From contig JAIXMN010000018.1 of NCBI GenBank assembly GCA_025716815.1, positions 558,001 to 622,000 on the forward strand: a stretch of DNA of 64,000 bases, read 5' to 3'. The number at the start of each line of letters is the position of its first letter. Positions within the stretch are counted from its first letter, which is position 1. Of this stretch, positions 35,934 through 49,181 are shown in pieces. A model generated the notes under the pieces. It worked only from the letters and a program-made list of their open reading frames with translations, did no database searches and was not told the origin of the DNA. The position numbers were made by a program, and so were the translations under genes. The DNA comes from Dichotomocladium elegans. Lineage: Eukaryota; Mucoromycota; Mucoromycetes; Mucorales; Lichtheimiaceae.

Positions 35934-36093
35934 AGTGAAGATACAAATACAACCCGACCATTTCGCCCCTCAACCCCCCCGTAACCGCTCACTAGGATGA
36001 ACGAAGAGAGTAATAAAATAAAAGAGAACAAATAATCCACTTCTCTTTTCTCTTGCACAGGGTAGTTTTATTATGATCTGGCCATAAAGAACA

Positions 36094-37522
36094 TCACGCC
36101 AGTGATATGATTTCTTCATCGTCGATGCGGGTTATAATCCGGTCAAGCCAACTGTAAATGTCGCGAATGACAAAATCAGCGGCTGCAACAGTAATCGTGA
36201 TCCAGCGAAATGTCCAGAGCGGCAGCTCGGCGGAGAAGCGCTTGGATGCATAGGCCTGTTCGGGTACGACATAAAATGCAAAGAGATAAAAGTGGATCCA
36301 GACGAGGATGGCCAACAAACAGCAATAGACGAGGAGGAAACCGCGAATGATTTTGCCGAGCACACGAGTGATAGTGTCGACCATAGTGTCGTTGTTTCCT
36401 GCTGCTGCTGCCAGGACAACAACAGCACGCATGAATTCATGCTCATGATTCCCGTCGTTAGCGTCGTCGTTGTCGTCATCGTCATCGTCGTCATTCAACA
36501 TCCATGCGTCTTGTTGCTCCTGCTGCGTCGTGAGCATGTCGTTGAGCATTGTATACGTGAAGTAGACTTTGCGGATGCTGCCTATGAGAAAAAGGCCGAG
36601 GTGAAGATGTTCAAGGCGACAGAGAACGAATTGCCAGAGCCGTTCATCGGCGAGAGGGAACAGAATATAATAAATAAGGCTACTCGATACCAGTGAATGG
36701 TTATCGCCGCAGCTCGACAGGCAAAATGGAAAGGGTGCATACAGAATGATGCGGTTGTCAATGTTGGCGCTGCCCAGTGACGAAGTTGAATTGGATAGGG
36801 AATGGCGTATTGCATTATGGGTTGCGCAGAGAAGCAAACTTGGCCAGGCCCCTGACGACCACGCGTCCTTCCACCCTCCAGGGTAATCTATCAACTGCGC
36901 CGAGAAATGGAGCAGCATCTTCATCAGCGTCCCTGTATGTGTTATTTTCCCTTTTTAAGTATCCACCACAAGATGATTTATTCGAATTTAAATGAAAAAG
37001 AAAGTAGGGAAGGAGACACACTTGCCTGCCGGTATCAAGAAGAGAAGAAACAAAATTGCCGTCGCCACCACTCGGGTTACTGAGAAGAGCTATCAATATC
37101 TTCTGGAGCACTTAGGAAAAAAGAGACAGTATTGCCTAACCTTTTTGACTAAACAGAGACGCCCACCTTCGTCGATGGCGAATACGGAACTTCTCTCTAC
37201 AGAGTGTGCAGCGGTACAGGTCATGTCGCCCATTATTCAAGGCAAGCGATGTGCGCCATGCGGCTAAGCAATGACTGTGCACATATTTTCTATCCGTGTT
37301 TGCATCAGTCAATGAAGACAGAAGGAACATGGAAAAAGAGAGATAGAAAGAAAGAGGGAAGGAAGGAAGGAAGCCCAATTGGATTGATTACATGGACCCT
37401 TTGCATCGGCAAGGGGCAATGAGCTTTGATTTGTCGTCTTTTTCCAGACAAATTCTACAGACCCGGCAGTTGTCATTTGTGGAGAAAGAATAGGTGTTGT
37501 CAAGGCAGGGTACACTTTGCAT
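36094..37522 (-). CDS. RING-CH (RINGv/MARCH-type) membrane E3 ubiquitin ligase
   Basis: Exons 37522-37392, 37289-37141, 37079-37026 and 36932-36094 give 390 residues. The N-terminal C4HC3 RING-CH finger reads CRICLEKDDKSKL then APCRCKGSIKYVHSHCLAAW and YRCTLCREKFRI: Cys, Cys, Cys, Cys, His, Cys, Cys, Cys in the MARCH spacing. Membrane segments follow: VATAILFLLFLIPAG, SLIYYILFPLADERLWQFVL, VYCCLLAILVWIHFYLFAFY and others toward the C-terminus. A cytosolic loop carries about eight consecutive Asp. MARCH/Ssm4-type ligases ubiquitinate membrane proteins, in ER quality control or trafficking. Exon 3 to 4 is only in phase when the donor GCAAGT at 37025 is used, a GC-AG intron. The substrate is unknown. 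It converges with RPS3, 160 nt apart. Confidence 0.88.
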
Positions 37523-38447
37523 TAATCGTTGTATTCAGCAATGAGAAGCTGTCTTAATTTCTCGTGCGTATGTCTCCCTCTGTGTGTATCGTTTTCCAGC
37601 AATAATAAGAAGATGTGGTCGTGCCCTGCTGCTGTTGCTGCAGGAATAGCAAATCCAGGGGAAGGCGGAGCAAGGGATATGAGGTGTTTTGTTCCACTAA
37701 GCGCTTTTTTTCCTCTTTCTTTCTTTCTCTCTCTCTTTTTTTTTTCCTTCTTTTTTTCCCACAGCGGCTCACGGGCACAAGAGGTTCCTGGATATCCAAA
37801 ACTTACCTCAGTAGATTTTTATTTTATTATTATTAGTAATAGAAGTGGCAGAAGTGACACTAGCGCGGTAAATTTGGGAAACCAAAACCAGTTCACATGG
37901 TTACACTTCCGGAACAATAGAAATAAGAGTGAACTCGCTGTCTCGAGGCAACAAGCGTGTGGATGGAGGTAACGCAAATTTCGGCCTGTGCTAAATGAAT
38001 CAACTCACCGGTCTCGATGCAGCATGTCTTGTGTGACCTTCCGAGATAGAATACCGTCCGTTTTCAACGCGAATATTGACTGTGCGGTCGCAATCTAAGC
38101 AGATCAAGGCAAGGCTCCCTTCTTCTATCCCTTTCTTCGGTTAAATACCAAATCACCCTGAAAGGAGAAATAATTATGTTGACAGACTTGCTCTTAATAT
38201 TGTTACGTCAGACAACCATATGCATACATATATAAAAGAAAACGACAGATATACAAATAAAGACAAAAGGTGGGGTCATTTGTGCATGAGAAAAAAACAA
38301 ACAGCATGGTGGAGCGCAAGGAGAGATATTTACATATATTTTTTTATGAGTGGGGATGGGTGGATGAATTTGTAGCAGCATAGATGAAAAATACGATTAT
38401 GAACGAGAGGCTGGGTATAGACACATACGGGGAAGTCGTGATTAATA
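37523..38447. other. Intergenic between the RING-CH gene and the acidic protein
   Basis: Poly-T/CT-rich 37700-37765 and AT-rich 38160-38440. Presumably the 5' flank of the minus-strand RING-CH gene and the 3' flank of the next gene. No independent coding region recognised. Confidence 0.5.
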
Positions 38448-39098
38448 TTACAGGACTTTCTGTATTGCTTTCTTTGGAATCCACGCCGTAGATCGAATAC
38501 GGTTGATGGATTGGCGTACGACATCTATTTTACGGGCTGCTGCTGCTGCTGGTGACGGCGGCGCGTTGGACGTTGACCAAGCCCGCTCGGGAAAGGGGTT
38601 ATCATCGGGTGTCACAGGTTCAGTGGACGATACTGATCCAGCATCATCATCGCTTGCGACAGAGGGTGGCGCTTTAGTTTTCCGCTGATAATTTGGATTC
38701 CGTATAGGTCGGAGGTCTAGGCGCTTCAGCGATCGAGCATGGATGGCGCTCGGGCGATAGACAACGGCAGTCATGTTTCCTTCTTCATCATCTTCATTGT
38801 CGTCGTTTTCTGCTTTGAGCATCATGTGAGCAACGAGGGCTGGATCTATTGGCATATAAGACGATGATGGTCTGTTCACGTCGTCAGCGTCGTACTCGGG
38901 CTCATATTCGTACACAGTCGGCGCTTCCGTTGAGATCCGAACACGTCGTTGCTCTGATTTTTTGTCTAGGTCTTCGGGTTGCATTTTTGACTTGGCAAGT
39001 ACTTGGGTGTAAATTTTTTCCAGATCTAGGTGGCGTGTGCGGCCGTAATACCGGCTTGGCCATGATGAATGGTCGTCTTTGAGATGAGGTGTGTTCAT
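38448..39098 (-). CDS. Hypothetical acidic/Ser-Pro-rich protein
   Basis: A single 216-codon frame starting MNTPHLKDDHSSWPSRYY and ending IPKKAIQKVL. I do not recognise a domain. The N-terminal third has RTRHLDLEKIYTQVLAKSKM, possibly a helix; the centre is acidic (AENDDNEDDEEGN) and tyrosine-containing (YEYEPEYDADD); the C-terminal third is low complexity (SVASDDDAGSVSSTEP) ending in a basic helix INRIRSTAWIPKKAIQ. No signal peptide or membrane segment. Length, base composition and position between expressed genes favour a real gene over chance, but no function can be given. The antisense frame at 38503-38688 is a shadow. Confidence 0.6.
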   Translation of the reverse strand: MNTPHLKDDHSSWPSRYYGRTRHLDLEKIYTQVLAKSKMQPEDLDKKSEQRRVRISTEAPTVYEYEPEYDADDVNRPSSSYMPIDPALVAHMMLKAENDDNEDDEEGNMTAVVYRPSAIHARSLKRLDLRPIRNPNYQRKTKAPPSVASDDDAGSVSSTEPVTPDDNPFPERAWSTSNAPPSPAAAAARKIDVVRQSINRIRSTAWIPKKAIQKVL

Positions 39099-42000
39099 GT
39101 TTGCATTTAAATGAGAAGAGAAGAGGAAGAAAGGAAAAGAGAGAAGGACGGTTGGTCTTTATACCGTTTGAGGTTGTGTGTCATTAGGGGAAAACGATAC
39201 ACACTTATCCAGTGGTGGGACTTGTCCGCAAGAGCGTGGGCAATAATTAGGGGTTTGATTGGTTGACTGATGAGCACATGGCAACAGCCGTAGGTTGGAA
39301 GCTCACCTCTCAATCCCCGTCCCTGCTCTTCAACCCCCACTCGTGGCAATGCAGCATCTTCGTCGATGAGGATGGATCCATCTGATTGAGTATGTTGGGG
39401 GGAGAGGTGAGGGAGTGCGGCTTGCGTGATAAAGAAAGCTACTCCTATTGTCGGACTCGACTGTGTGACCAAAGAATGACTTCCTATTCGTCTGTCACCT
39501 GCTGGTCCATGCATGTATCGAGTGCGTATTGTTCCTCCTCTTTCAACTCCTCAACGGCCCACCAGAGACTTCCCATAGGATGGCCCAACCAATAGGCTGC
39601 AATGCTTCATTTTATTGTGTCCCGGACCTTAATCGTGTAACCAGCTGTTTATAAACTCAATACTGTTATTGGTACCACCTGATGAAAAGGCTGACACAAT
39701 CCTTTGGTTTTCAAATAAGGGATCCATGCATAGGCAAGATGCCTCAGAAACCGCGCATGATTTTAAGAAGCCCTTGGAAGAAGTTCGATGTTCCTTTAAT
39801 CATAAAAATAAAAGATGGAGCCATCACTTTCTTATTTCCTTGTTTATTCCTATGCCCTAATTGCATATCGGAAAGGAAAGGCGTGCATCGAGACTCAAAT
39901 TAATTGGCGTGATTAACTAGCATGAACGTTTTGTTTACGAATGGAGTCTACTTACTGCCATTTTGACATTGATATACGCTCAAATGTCCGTTTTTGCTCT
40001 TTCCTTCTATAAACCCGTTCCTCAGGTCCCAGACCTAGCCATACCCTTCACTTTTGCTGCTTCCATATCTAAATAGCCCAGCGAGGGGTGTCGGTTTATA
40101 TCGGTTACGATAGAATACAGATGAAATTTCCCAAACATCATTTCGTAGAACAAATGATCGATCGATCTATAGAAACGCTCTATGGAAGTGTGTGGCTCTC
40201 GTGGCCCAATAAACTGTATCTGAACAGTCATGTTGGATTTATGGCGTGTTAAATTTAAGTGTTGCCGCACAATCTTACTCTTTAGGCAAAAAATCCTCAC
40301 CCAATTTCCATGATTGGTTGTACTACATACTGTATTTAGCCAGAGTGGACAAAGATGTGAGATGGGTGCAGCAGCTGCTTTTCAGTATTATCAAAATCCT
40401 TTTTCATCGATTCCATATCCTGTTAATCCCAGTTAAAAAAAGAGAGAGTTTGTGAAAGGGTATTATCGCACGTTGGATGACCTCATTACATGTCTCCTTC
40501 TGTAGCTAGTATCAGATGTCGTAACTTTATCCTTGGCACAATGAGAGCAAATTACAGTTGCGGATTATCCTAGCTATGCTTACTTTTTCAGGAAATAAAT
40601 TTCGCATTCAAACATAAAATTGTATAAAACCGTCATATCAACTATGATCACGCATCAATGGATTAAGATATATCGGTAGGAATATAGAAAATGTCTAGCC
40701 AGCAGCATATATTGATCCTTTTCCACATGTTTTAACTGATACTCTGGACCGCGAGGTTTTCCGGTTCCTTGTTGGCGATAATCAGTACTATGGAAGCAGT
40801 GAAAGAGCCAGAAGAGCGGGTAACGCCGGATGTGGCGTCTTTGTACGGCAAATATCCCCCATACGGCAAATCAATGATTATAAAAAAAGGGGGGTAGGCC
40901 CTGAAAGTGGCAATCCAATCACAGCCTAACCGGGGATCCCGGAATACGTGGCACTCCCTTGCATAATCTTGGTATCGGTAAGATTGGTCAATCTAAAAAC
41001 AGCAACAAGTGTCAAGAACAAATTGGGTAAGGTCAAAGAAAAGAGGCTGAGGATAAAATTTGATAGGCAATCCAAATGGAATTGAGGTGGAGGAAGGGTT
41101 GCTCATCCTCGATTTCCTTGCAATTGACGACCCTAGCAATTGATTACCTCTAAGTACTAAAATATTTATTGTTCATCGGTCTATAGGGATGTTATGGACA
41201 AACTTAAGGGATCGTTTCATCTTGGGGATAAATTAACGCAGGTCCTGGTTAAGGTCTATAGGCTGGGCATTGGATCTGGCACCTACTTGCCTTGGTGTAC
41301 CGAAGTTGGCGTTCTACTCTGTTATGATATCTGGCACAGGCAAATATTTGGCTCTTTGTAACGGCATCCCCACAAGTGGCAGAGCCCTTGATTTAGATAT
41401 GCACATAGACAAAGGTTTTTAGTGATATGTCAAATGAGCATATATACCGTAAAGAATTCCTAATTTCCTTTTACATGATAAAGCGTTTAATCATGCGTTT
41501 CCGTGACGCACTGTTTCTATGCAAATCAGACAATGACCATCCTCGTCTTCCAGAATTTTCTCCATATCTTGCATGATACCACGCCGTCGTCTTGTTTAGG
41601 TCATAATTAAGGATTCCCTACCTGATCCACATAATTCCGAAAGGGGCGGGATTGTTTTATAGAAACAATGTTTTAAATATTGGAAGATTTGTTTCTCCAC
41701 TCCTTCAGATATCAAATACTCGGTATCCAATGTCTGATCGTATTCGCGCTTCTTTTATTCAAAAATAGATATAAATATGACTTCTGTAGAATTACCATAA
41801 ATTGGATCCCATAAATTCTCAATCATAACCGTTATCTAACTAGCGTTAAGAACGAGAAACGAAACCTCTGAAATCGCTCAGTTTTAAGTTGTCCGATGCC
41901 TCCCTTATTTGTGTCAACAATGTCTCGCTTTCCAAGAAACTATTACGCTTTACTTCCCCCTTGACAGATTCTTCAAGCTACTTAATAAGACTGGGTTCGG

Positions 42001-44904
42001 ACTAAGATAAAAGAGTATTAGCACATTGGTACCCTCTGCCTTATGTCTAACTTTCGCTCTCCCCATTACCAAATAATGTCCTTTCAATATTCATACTTAT
42101 TCGCCTCGTCTATTTCAGCCTGGAGAAAGCCGAAATCACGCCAAGCTGCAGTTTCCTACCTTGCAATATCGGATTGATCCCTCTTTTCTCGTTACTCGTC
42201 TGGTGGCTGCGGGAGCCCCAAGATAGATTTGTTGATAACTGACCCCGAGTACTCCCCCCAAAAAAATAAAAAGTTCACTGTTTACTTTTGTCTTTGATGC
42301 CGTAATAACTGTAGTGGCCCATTCTTTGGGCCGTGCTATGCTGCGCATCATATTAGTACACATCCCAGACTCATCAGGAGAACACAGTTTCTTTTGAAGT
42401 CAGTGTTTTGTCATATCCTACCGGCGAATTCAATCAAGGCTCTTGGATATTTATATCACTATGTCTGTCTGATATAGTGCCAGATTGCAATTAGCTTTTT
42501 ATCTATATATAATCGCAAAGCATTATTGTAGATGCTTTAATTTCCTCAAGTTTCTTGAGAAGTTGCTGCATACGTTACTCTAGAACAATGGATAGATCCT
42601 CATTAATGCAGTATAGAATAACATCCTGGTGCTATTTCTTGAGAATATACGAATGACCCTCAGTATTTCGTTTCTTGAAATGCTGTCAACGCCTTTTTCA
42701 TAACGCGACATCTAATTCTTGTGTTGAATGAACATATATTCCTGTGGAGGATGCAATCAAAATCTCCTCAAAGGTCAGGTTGGCAAATCGGCACTTGTAT
42801 TGGCCAACGTATGATGCATAGCTGTTATTGAGACCCGCTCCTTTCGTCGGAATTCCTGGGTTGTTCTGCTTAGCGATACACACCCTGATGGGCCCAGAAT
42901 TATCGTTACAGAGTAGACTACGTAGATGTGCGTGCGTGTGCTTTGCCGAGACAAGCGGGTTGAGGTGAATACACTATCCCGTCAACGGACAAAATCCATA
43001 GGTTCAGGGTATTCATATTCATCAAAAAGTCTCTGCGCGTTACGCAAATGATTTCTTATCATCCTGTGGTTTCTGTATTGGGAAGACAAGATACATTGGT
43101 TTTGGGAACACATAGATATCTAATACACCAGCATTTCTTTAGTTGACCATATGCTCTTCATTCATTAAACAATGATTTACATAGTTGAGTAAGCGTCTAC
43201 TAGCGATATGTATGAAATTGGACCGTCAATATGGATGAAGCTATGGAGTTCTTTATCGAACAAACTCTGATATGGGGCCAATAGGATGTAATAGACGGTA
43301 ACTCCCAGCATCCATTGGAGATTTAGGTGGCAATCAGCAGGATATGTGAAATACAATTGATGTGCATAGTATACAGCCAAGCTTTGAAGAAATATGAACT
43401 TAAGCATAGGGAAAGTAATTGTACTAGAATATGCAATTACCCTTGTACCTGCTAATGGATGTATTCTTCTCATACATAAGCCATATGATGTATGTTCTTC
43501 TCAGGATCCGTTACAGCTACCTGTCTCTCTTTCAATATTTAATTCAAAAACAAGGTATTTAATAAGATCTGCCTGCTGAAATACGTCAGAAGCAGTTCCT
43601 TGGGCTGACGGCAGGCTGTAATACCTTTTTTTCCTACAGTGGGCAGTTGCCATCCGCGCACAATATTCAAATTCTTTGGACCCCACGGCGGAGTGTGTAC
43701 GTTTTCGTGCGAATGGGCGCTATTTCCCCGGTTATCTCGGATTATGAAACATTGATGGTGTAACCTTTCATTTTGCTGCGCACATTCATGTTTTCTTTGA
43801 CTGCATCCAACGGACTGAGAGTATTCCGCACGTACACACACCTACAAACGCGAGCATGTTCTCATTGTTATCGTTACACGTCATTGAAATATCAATTTTG
43901 ATAAACATTTGTGACAGCTTGGTCTCCACTTGCTTGCATATCAGTCCCAGACGGCATGCTTATGCTTGGGAAGAAGCTGGAGTCTCGTTGAGACGACGCG
44001 TGGACTGTTGTCTCCGCTGGTAGAAAACCGCGACATCAAAAATAGAGTCATTCACCCATCCCGATTTTTTGAATAGGACAAAAATTTATCCAGCTACAAG
44101 TTATTTTTCGTTCGTATTTACATCAGATGCGTTGAAGGGTTGCTACTGCCACTGTTGCCGCGCGATGCATCGTCTCTTATCCCTTTTTGTCTATGTATTG
44201 CCTAGTATGGTTGAATGCAATTGGTTTAGTGAAACGCAAACACTACTCACGAGGGAACGAGTTCTTTTTTTAGACCAGGATTAAACTTTTAGTACCATAC
44301 ATGGGATTCTCGATGCACGTTGAACAAAAAGAGCATAGTGGTAAAGGACAAGATCCTTGCATTATGCTAACAATGGTTCGGTATTCAGGCAGGGGTCGAC
44401 TCTGACATTTGAGCATCCATTGGAACAAACTTGACCAACATGTGTATCAATAGTCGCTGGATCCTGAATCGCAAAGGACGGCGCTACGAGGGTCGTCCCT
44501 TTTCTTTAGTTCTGCAAAAAGCTTATTTTTAGAGCAACAAGGTTACCCGGGTAATGTTCGAATAAAAGAGATCAAAAAAGGGTATTTACCACCTTATAAC
44601 AGTGCAATCCTGTCTTAAATATGGATAAAAAGCTTTTATTTGACTAAAACGGTTTTTTTCTTTGAAAAAGATTCTTTCCAGGAATTCAGCTTGTATTACA
44701 TCGGCCCTGAAATTACACCCGCTGAGGCACGGGTAAACCGCTGCCATCGACTAAAGCGAAGGATAATGCTATAAAATCTCGTGAAAACGCCCGGTTCTTG
44801 CACCTCTTCTGTTCTTCCTTCCTTCGCTCGATCCTTGTTAAGCCCTTCCTCACCTCTCTCGGGCAATATACTTCTCTACCACTCACCCCACTCATTCCTG
44901 CACA
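39099..44904. other. 5.8-kb gene-poor, AT-rich region
   Basis: Upstream flank of the acidic protein to about 39600 (an open minus-strand frame 39107-39514 has no recognisable product). A Tc1-type relic at 41870-42400 is listed separately. The rest is AT-rich, with short frames only. 44700-44904 is the CT-rich leader of the chitin deacetylase gene. Confidence 0.5.
41870..42400 (-). mobile_element. Degenerate Tc1-type transposase fragment
   Basis: On the minus strand 42330-42150 reads EWATTVITASKTKVN followed by LGAPAATRRVTRKEG, corresponding to the KGTPAVVTVPK...LPQPPIKKE part of the 21-kb copy. Bases 42010-41870 carry the complement of the EFWSxxKxKVKRNRFLES end and of the SxLKLSDF tail. Heavily mutated; no open frame of useful length. 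Confidence 0.6.
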
Positions 44905-46411
44905 ATGGCCGTTCTTAACCGTCTGTTCCTCATTGCCTCTTTAGCCCTTGCTGCCAATGCGCAGTTCACTGAAACTTATCCTGCCGATGGCAGTGTTCCT
45001 ACTCCCAAGGCCGAATGGCTCCAGTTGATCGCCAATGCTAACATTCCCAATGCACCTCTTGTTAAGGCCAACGAGAACGGTAAGGCAATGAACAATTCCT
45101 CTTACATCGTGTCTCGTTTGATAGCTTATTATCATCTATAGGTCTCGTTATGAGCAGTACCGACAATTACTGTGACTGGTCCTTCACAGGATGCACCCGT
45201 GAGACCGATATTGTGACCTGCCCCTCGGGCGAGTGGGGTCTTACTTATGATGATGGACCGACTGAATTCAGTCCTGCTCTGTATGACTTCCTTGACAAGA
45301 CTCAGCAGAAGGCCACTTTCTTCTTGATTGGCGGTCAGGTTGTCAAATTCCCTGATCATGCCAAGCGCCTCCACCAATCGGGCCATGAACTCGCTATGCA
45401 CACCTGGTACGTGTGTGGTGTTGGTGGATTCTTCTCAACTTACTGACGCTCTTACTAACCTCTTCCCATCTTGGGTAACCTTTTCATCAGGTCGCACTCG
45501 TACTTGACCACGCTCACTAACGAGCAGATTGTTGGTGAGCTCAAATGGAATGAGCTTGCCATCAAGGAAGCCACCGGCGTCACTCCCAAGTTCTTCCGTC
45601 CCGTACGTACTAATATCTATCTTCCTCACGTTAACAATTTTTATATGCTCACACAGAATTTCTTTTGATATTTCAGCCCTATGGTGACATCGATGATCGT
45701 GTCCGTGCCATCGCTACTGCTCTTGGTTTCACACGTACGTGTCTAACTTCGTTGGGCTGGGTGCTCGCCAAATTGAATTAACCTTTCATTCTTTCGCACA
45801 CACATACACACACGCACACACACATACGAACATATACGCACGTACACGCTCATTTAGCCGTCATTTGGGATCATGATACCAATGACTGGAAGGTAAAGGA
45901 TTTAGAATATGATTTCCCGCAATATTTTAATCTTGAATGTATCACGTAGGTCTCCGAGGATTCCTCCTTCAACGTCGACTGGATCGATGGCAATGTTACC
46001 GAATGGACGCAGACTGCAAGCAACGGTGTTTCGCTCGAGCATGATCTTTACCAGTCTACTGTTGATGCTGCCATTCGTATTCTTCCCGCTCTTCAGGCCA
46101 AATATAAGGTTATGCCTGTTGGCGCCTGCAATGGCGTGTCTCCCTACAAGGATGGAACTGTTCCGGTCGTCTCTGCCTCTGCATCTTCTGCCGCAGCGTC
46201 ATCCTCTGCCCCGGTCTCCGCATCTGCCCCCGCGGCTACCGCCTCCGCCTCAGTCGCCCCTTCAAAAGCTGTCGCTGGTAACAATGGTAAGTCGGCCTCA
46301 GCTTCTTCCCAGCCTTCTGCAACCGGTGAGTCAGCTGCCTCGCATACCGTCTCCCGTACTGCTCTGGGCGGCCTCTTGATAACTGCTGCGCTGTCCTTCG
46401 TCTTTGCTTAA
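44905..46411 (+). CDS. Chitin deacetylase, secreted and GPI-anchor type
   Basis: Exons 44905-45079, 45142-45406, 45491-45602, 45677-45734, 45858-45892 and 45950-46411 give 368 residues. Chitin deacetylase converts nascent chitin to chitosan in the cell wall (family CE4). A cleavable signal peptide MAVLNRLFLIASLALAANA leads the protein. All five NodB motifs are visible: LTYDDGPTEF (MT1, catalytic and metal Asp), HTWSHSYLTTL (MT2 metal His pair), FFRPPYGDIDDRVRA (MT3), WDHDTNDWK (MT4) and VSLEHDLYQS (MT5). The C-terminal 90 residues are Ser/Ala/Thr/Pro-rich and end in a hydrophobic tail LGGLLITAALSFVFA, which predicts a GPI anchor. Introns fall inside the MT2 and MT3 motifs and their removal restores both. 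Confidence 0.96.
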
Positions 46412-49181
46412 TCCCGTTATAACGATAATCATAATATTGCCGCTGATTATCAGCATCACTGCTGTATGAGATTTTCTTCTTAATCGCACTTAGTTCTATG
46501 ACCATTTAGCAAAAAAAAAAAAGTGTAAAATAAAATATAATAAAGCGACGGTAGTCAATCTAGATCAGCATTTTTGGAATACTGCAGCTATGAAAATAAA
46601 TTCATTCATGGCTATGCGCAACAGAGCATTTGGTATTCAGGAACAAACAATTGTTTCAAATCACCAGATGAGATTTTATCCAAATTTAATTCGTTTCAAA
46701 TCTGATTTGATGTGCAGTGATGCCACGCTACATTTCATGCTAATATGGAATTCAGAGTCATCAAGGAAACCAGAGTTTTTTTTTCTCTAAAGTAAATACC
46801 AGCCTTATGCCATCGACGCAACCAATCAAGGCGCTCTGTGATTTTCGCATAGCCAGTGGCCTATCTACAGGCTGAAACAGGGCCTTTTTCATATAAAAGC
46901 AATGGTGCTTCTTTTTCGACACTTTTAAGGCCCTCAAGTTTCTGTAGCAATAGATCCATCAGTTGCTATAGGACAATTAATGTATTTTCAACAACCCATA
47001 TAACCAGCAATCTTATGTTTTTCATTGAGAATACGTGAACGACCTCCGCTTCTATGTTTCTTTAAAGATCCTGTCAGAGTCCTTTTCGTATTGTGATGCT
47101 CATCACTGAGCTAAGCGAATGTAGATTCCTAGCTGTTTTGAAAGAGCTTATGCACTCAAAGCCTTTTCAAACATCAGTTTTTTTTAAAAAAAAAAGTCTG
47201 ACTTTATCTTTGTCTATGTACACTGGCTAGCTGCGCTTAAAGTCTTTTTTCATCTGAATGTCTAGTTCCTTCACTTGGGGGGTACGTATGCGTAGTAACG
47301 ATACCAGTTTACCTCCTTCCACGAATGGATACGCAGATATTCTGTGTGAGAACGTATGGGTTGAAAAGAATACATTTCATCATCAACGACATTATCTGGC
47401 CCGCCTTCGTAAATAAATACGTAGATTGGTCATTTCTGGATTTTTTCTCCATGCATGCAACATTTGCTTTATCATCATGCGTATAGATTTCTGGACAAAA
47501 AGACAAACTTGGGAAAACTGTGTATATCCCCATCACGCTTCGGTTATATATTCCCAATATATGCTACTAAGAGCCCAAAAACATATGTCTTTTTCTTGTC
47601 TCAGCCAAACATACTTGGGATATTTTGTTACGTGACAGCGGAAGGAGGACTCAGAATCGAAAAAGTTTTAGTGAAGTTAATGGCCGACCAAATGGTTTAC
47701 TCAAGTCGTATGTGCTAATTTCCTAAATCGTGCGGTATCCAGAAACACAAATTAACCTGTCGCTCTATTCATGCTGGTGGAGAGCTCAAAAAGGCAACTC
47801 TTTTTTCTTCAAGCCTTTCCCAAAACTTTATTGCGTATCAAATGAAACATACCTGATAGGTCTTCTAAAGTCGCGGAAAGGCTTAAGAACCGCATTCATG
47901 CGAGTCCTTCATCATCAAGTTTGGGTACGCTGTAAAAGGTGACAATAGATTAATACTGATATTGGGGAGATACCATTAGCTGCCATTCTTACATTGTCCC
48001 TCGATGGCACACCAACTGAGAACTCAACCATTGAATATTAAAGTCGGGAGGTCATCACCTGGGCTTAGACCCACTGGCTCACATAAACACTGCGGTTAAG
48101 CTTCCCCGCATATTGGAACACCGCCACAATGCATTAGATAAGCCAGTACAACATCGCCCGATCAGTGCCGCAAATGAAGTGTGCCACCCGATTCGATGTT
48201 TCTATAAACGAGGTCTCAAGGTATGTGTCTTCTCTTCATATAATCTTCATTTGGCGCAATAGAATCCTGATATCATTTGGGCCAGAATATAACGGTGGAA
48301 AAATAGGTCCCTCTTCATCTCATATCGTGAAGTAAATTCCTACCGCTCGAAATATTGTGTATGGGAAAAAAGCTGCATGTATGGTAGATGATCACCCGTT
48401 GGCTAAATCTATGGGTGGATATACTCTTGCTGATCTTTTGTATTAATAGACAAATGTCGATTAATTATCCCTAAATTGATTGCTAAGGAAACGTGATAGA
48501 CACCAATAGCATGCTAATGTACTCTCTATGAAGCATCACACGTAAAAAACATGTGTGAAAAAAAAGACATGGAAATAATATTTCATAGCTTATGATTGTT
48601 TGCTGTAGAGAGATTATATATTCAGAATAATGTTCATCTTGACAGCCTGAAATCGATAGTGGGTCTATGGTTGTGAAAAAAATTAAAAGCATTGATGAGG
48701 CATGTCCATAATTAGATATGCATATAGATAATATTCTTAGTTATTGGAGCACTCTGCCTATGAATATTTCTGATTTTTCAAAATTCCTTAGTGACTCATG
48801 TATCCTGGATCTAAACAATTGAGGTAAATGAGCAAGCTTCTATGTGTACTTAGTCAGTCCGATTAGATAATCATCGCTTACGTCAATATCACTTAATCCA
48901 ATTTAGAGTTGCACACCGGACAGCTCTCAGCTCACGGACGCCCAGGACATATTGCAGAGGGTTTCTGAGAGACCACTTTGGTCCTCAGTAGGTATTCTTT
49001 TCGGGAATAGACCAGATTTATGCGACAAGTTATAAATGCGGGCGCGAGAGAAGGAATATAGCAAAAAGCCCCATCAGTCCCAGTCGAGTATTCACGTTCT
49101 ATTATAGGCCTCACTCCAGCCCAACTCAATCCAATTAACCAACTACTGACCAACCTCTGCTCTCAAACCTTTTAAATCATC
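46412..49181. other. Intergenic, chitin deacetylase to mannanase
   Basis: AT-rich. A mutated Tc1-type fragment at 46780-47560 is listed separately. 47960-48900 has no recognisable feature. 48900-49181 includes the mannanase promoter and leader. No additional gene supported. Confidence 0.55.
46780..47560 (-). mobile_element. Degenerate Tc1-type transposase fragment
   Basis: Minus-strand 47560-47440 reads MGIYTVFPSL followed by FCPEIYTHDDKANVA, closely paralleling YTVFQN and FAQEIFTRDDKANVT in the 14-kb relic. Surrounding bases down to about 46780 show weak similarity to the 41.9-kb relic. It is interrupted throughout. Confidence 0.55.

Noticed and set aside
36292..36696. 134-codon plus-strand frame
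   Set aside because: Antisense of the last exon of the RING-CH gene; its Val-rich run is the complement of the poly-Asp loop.
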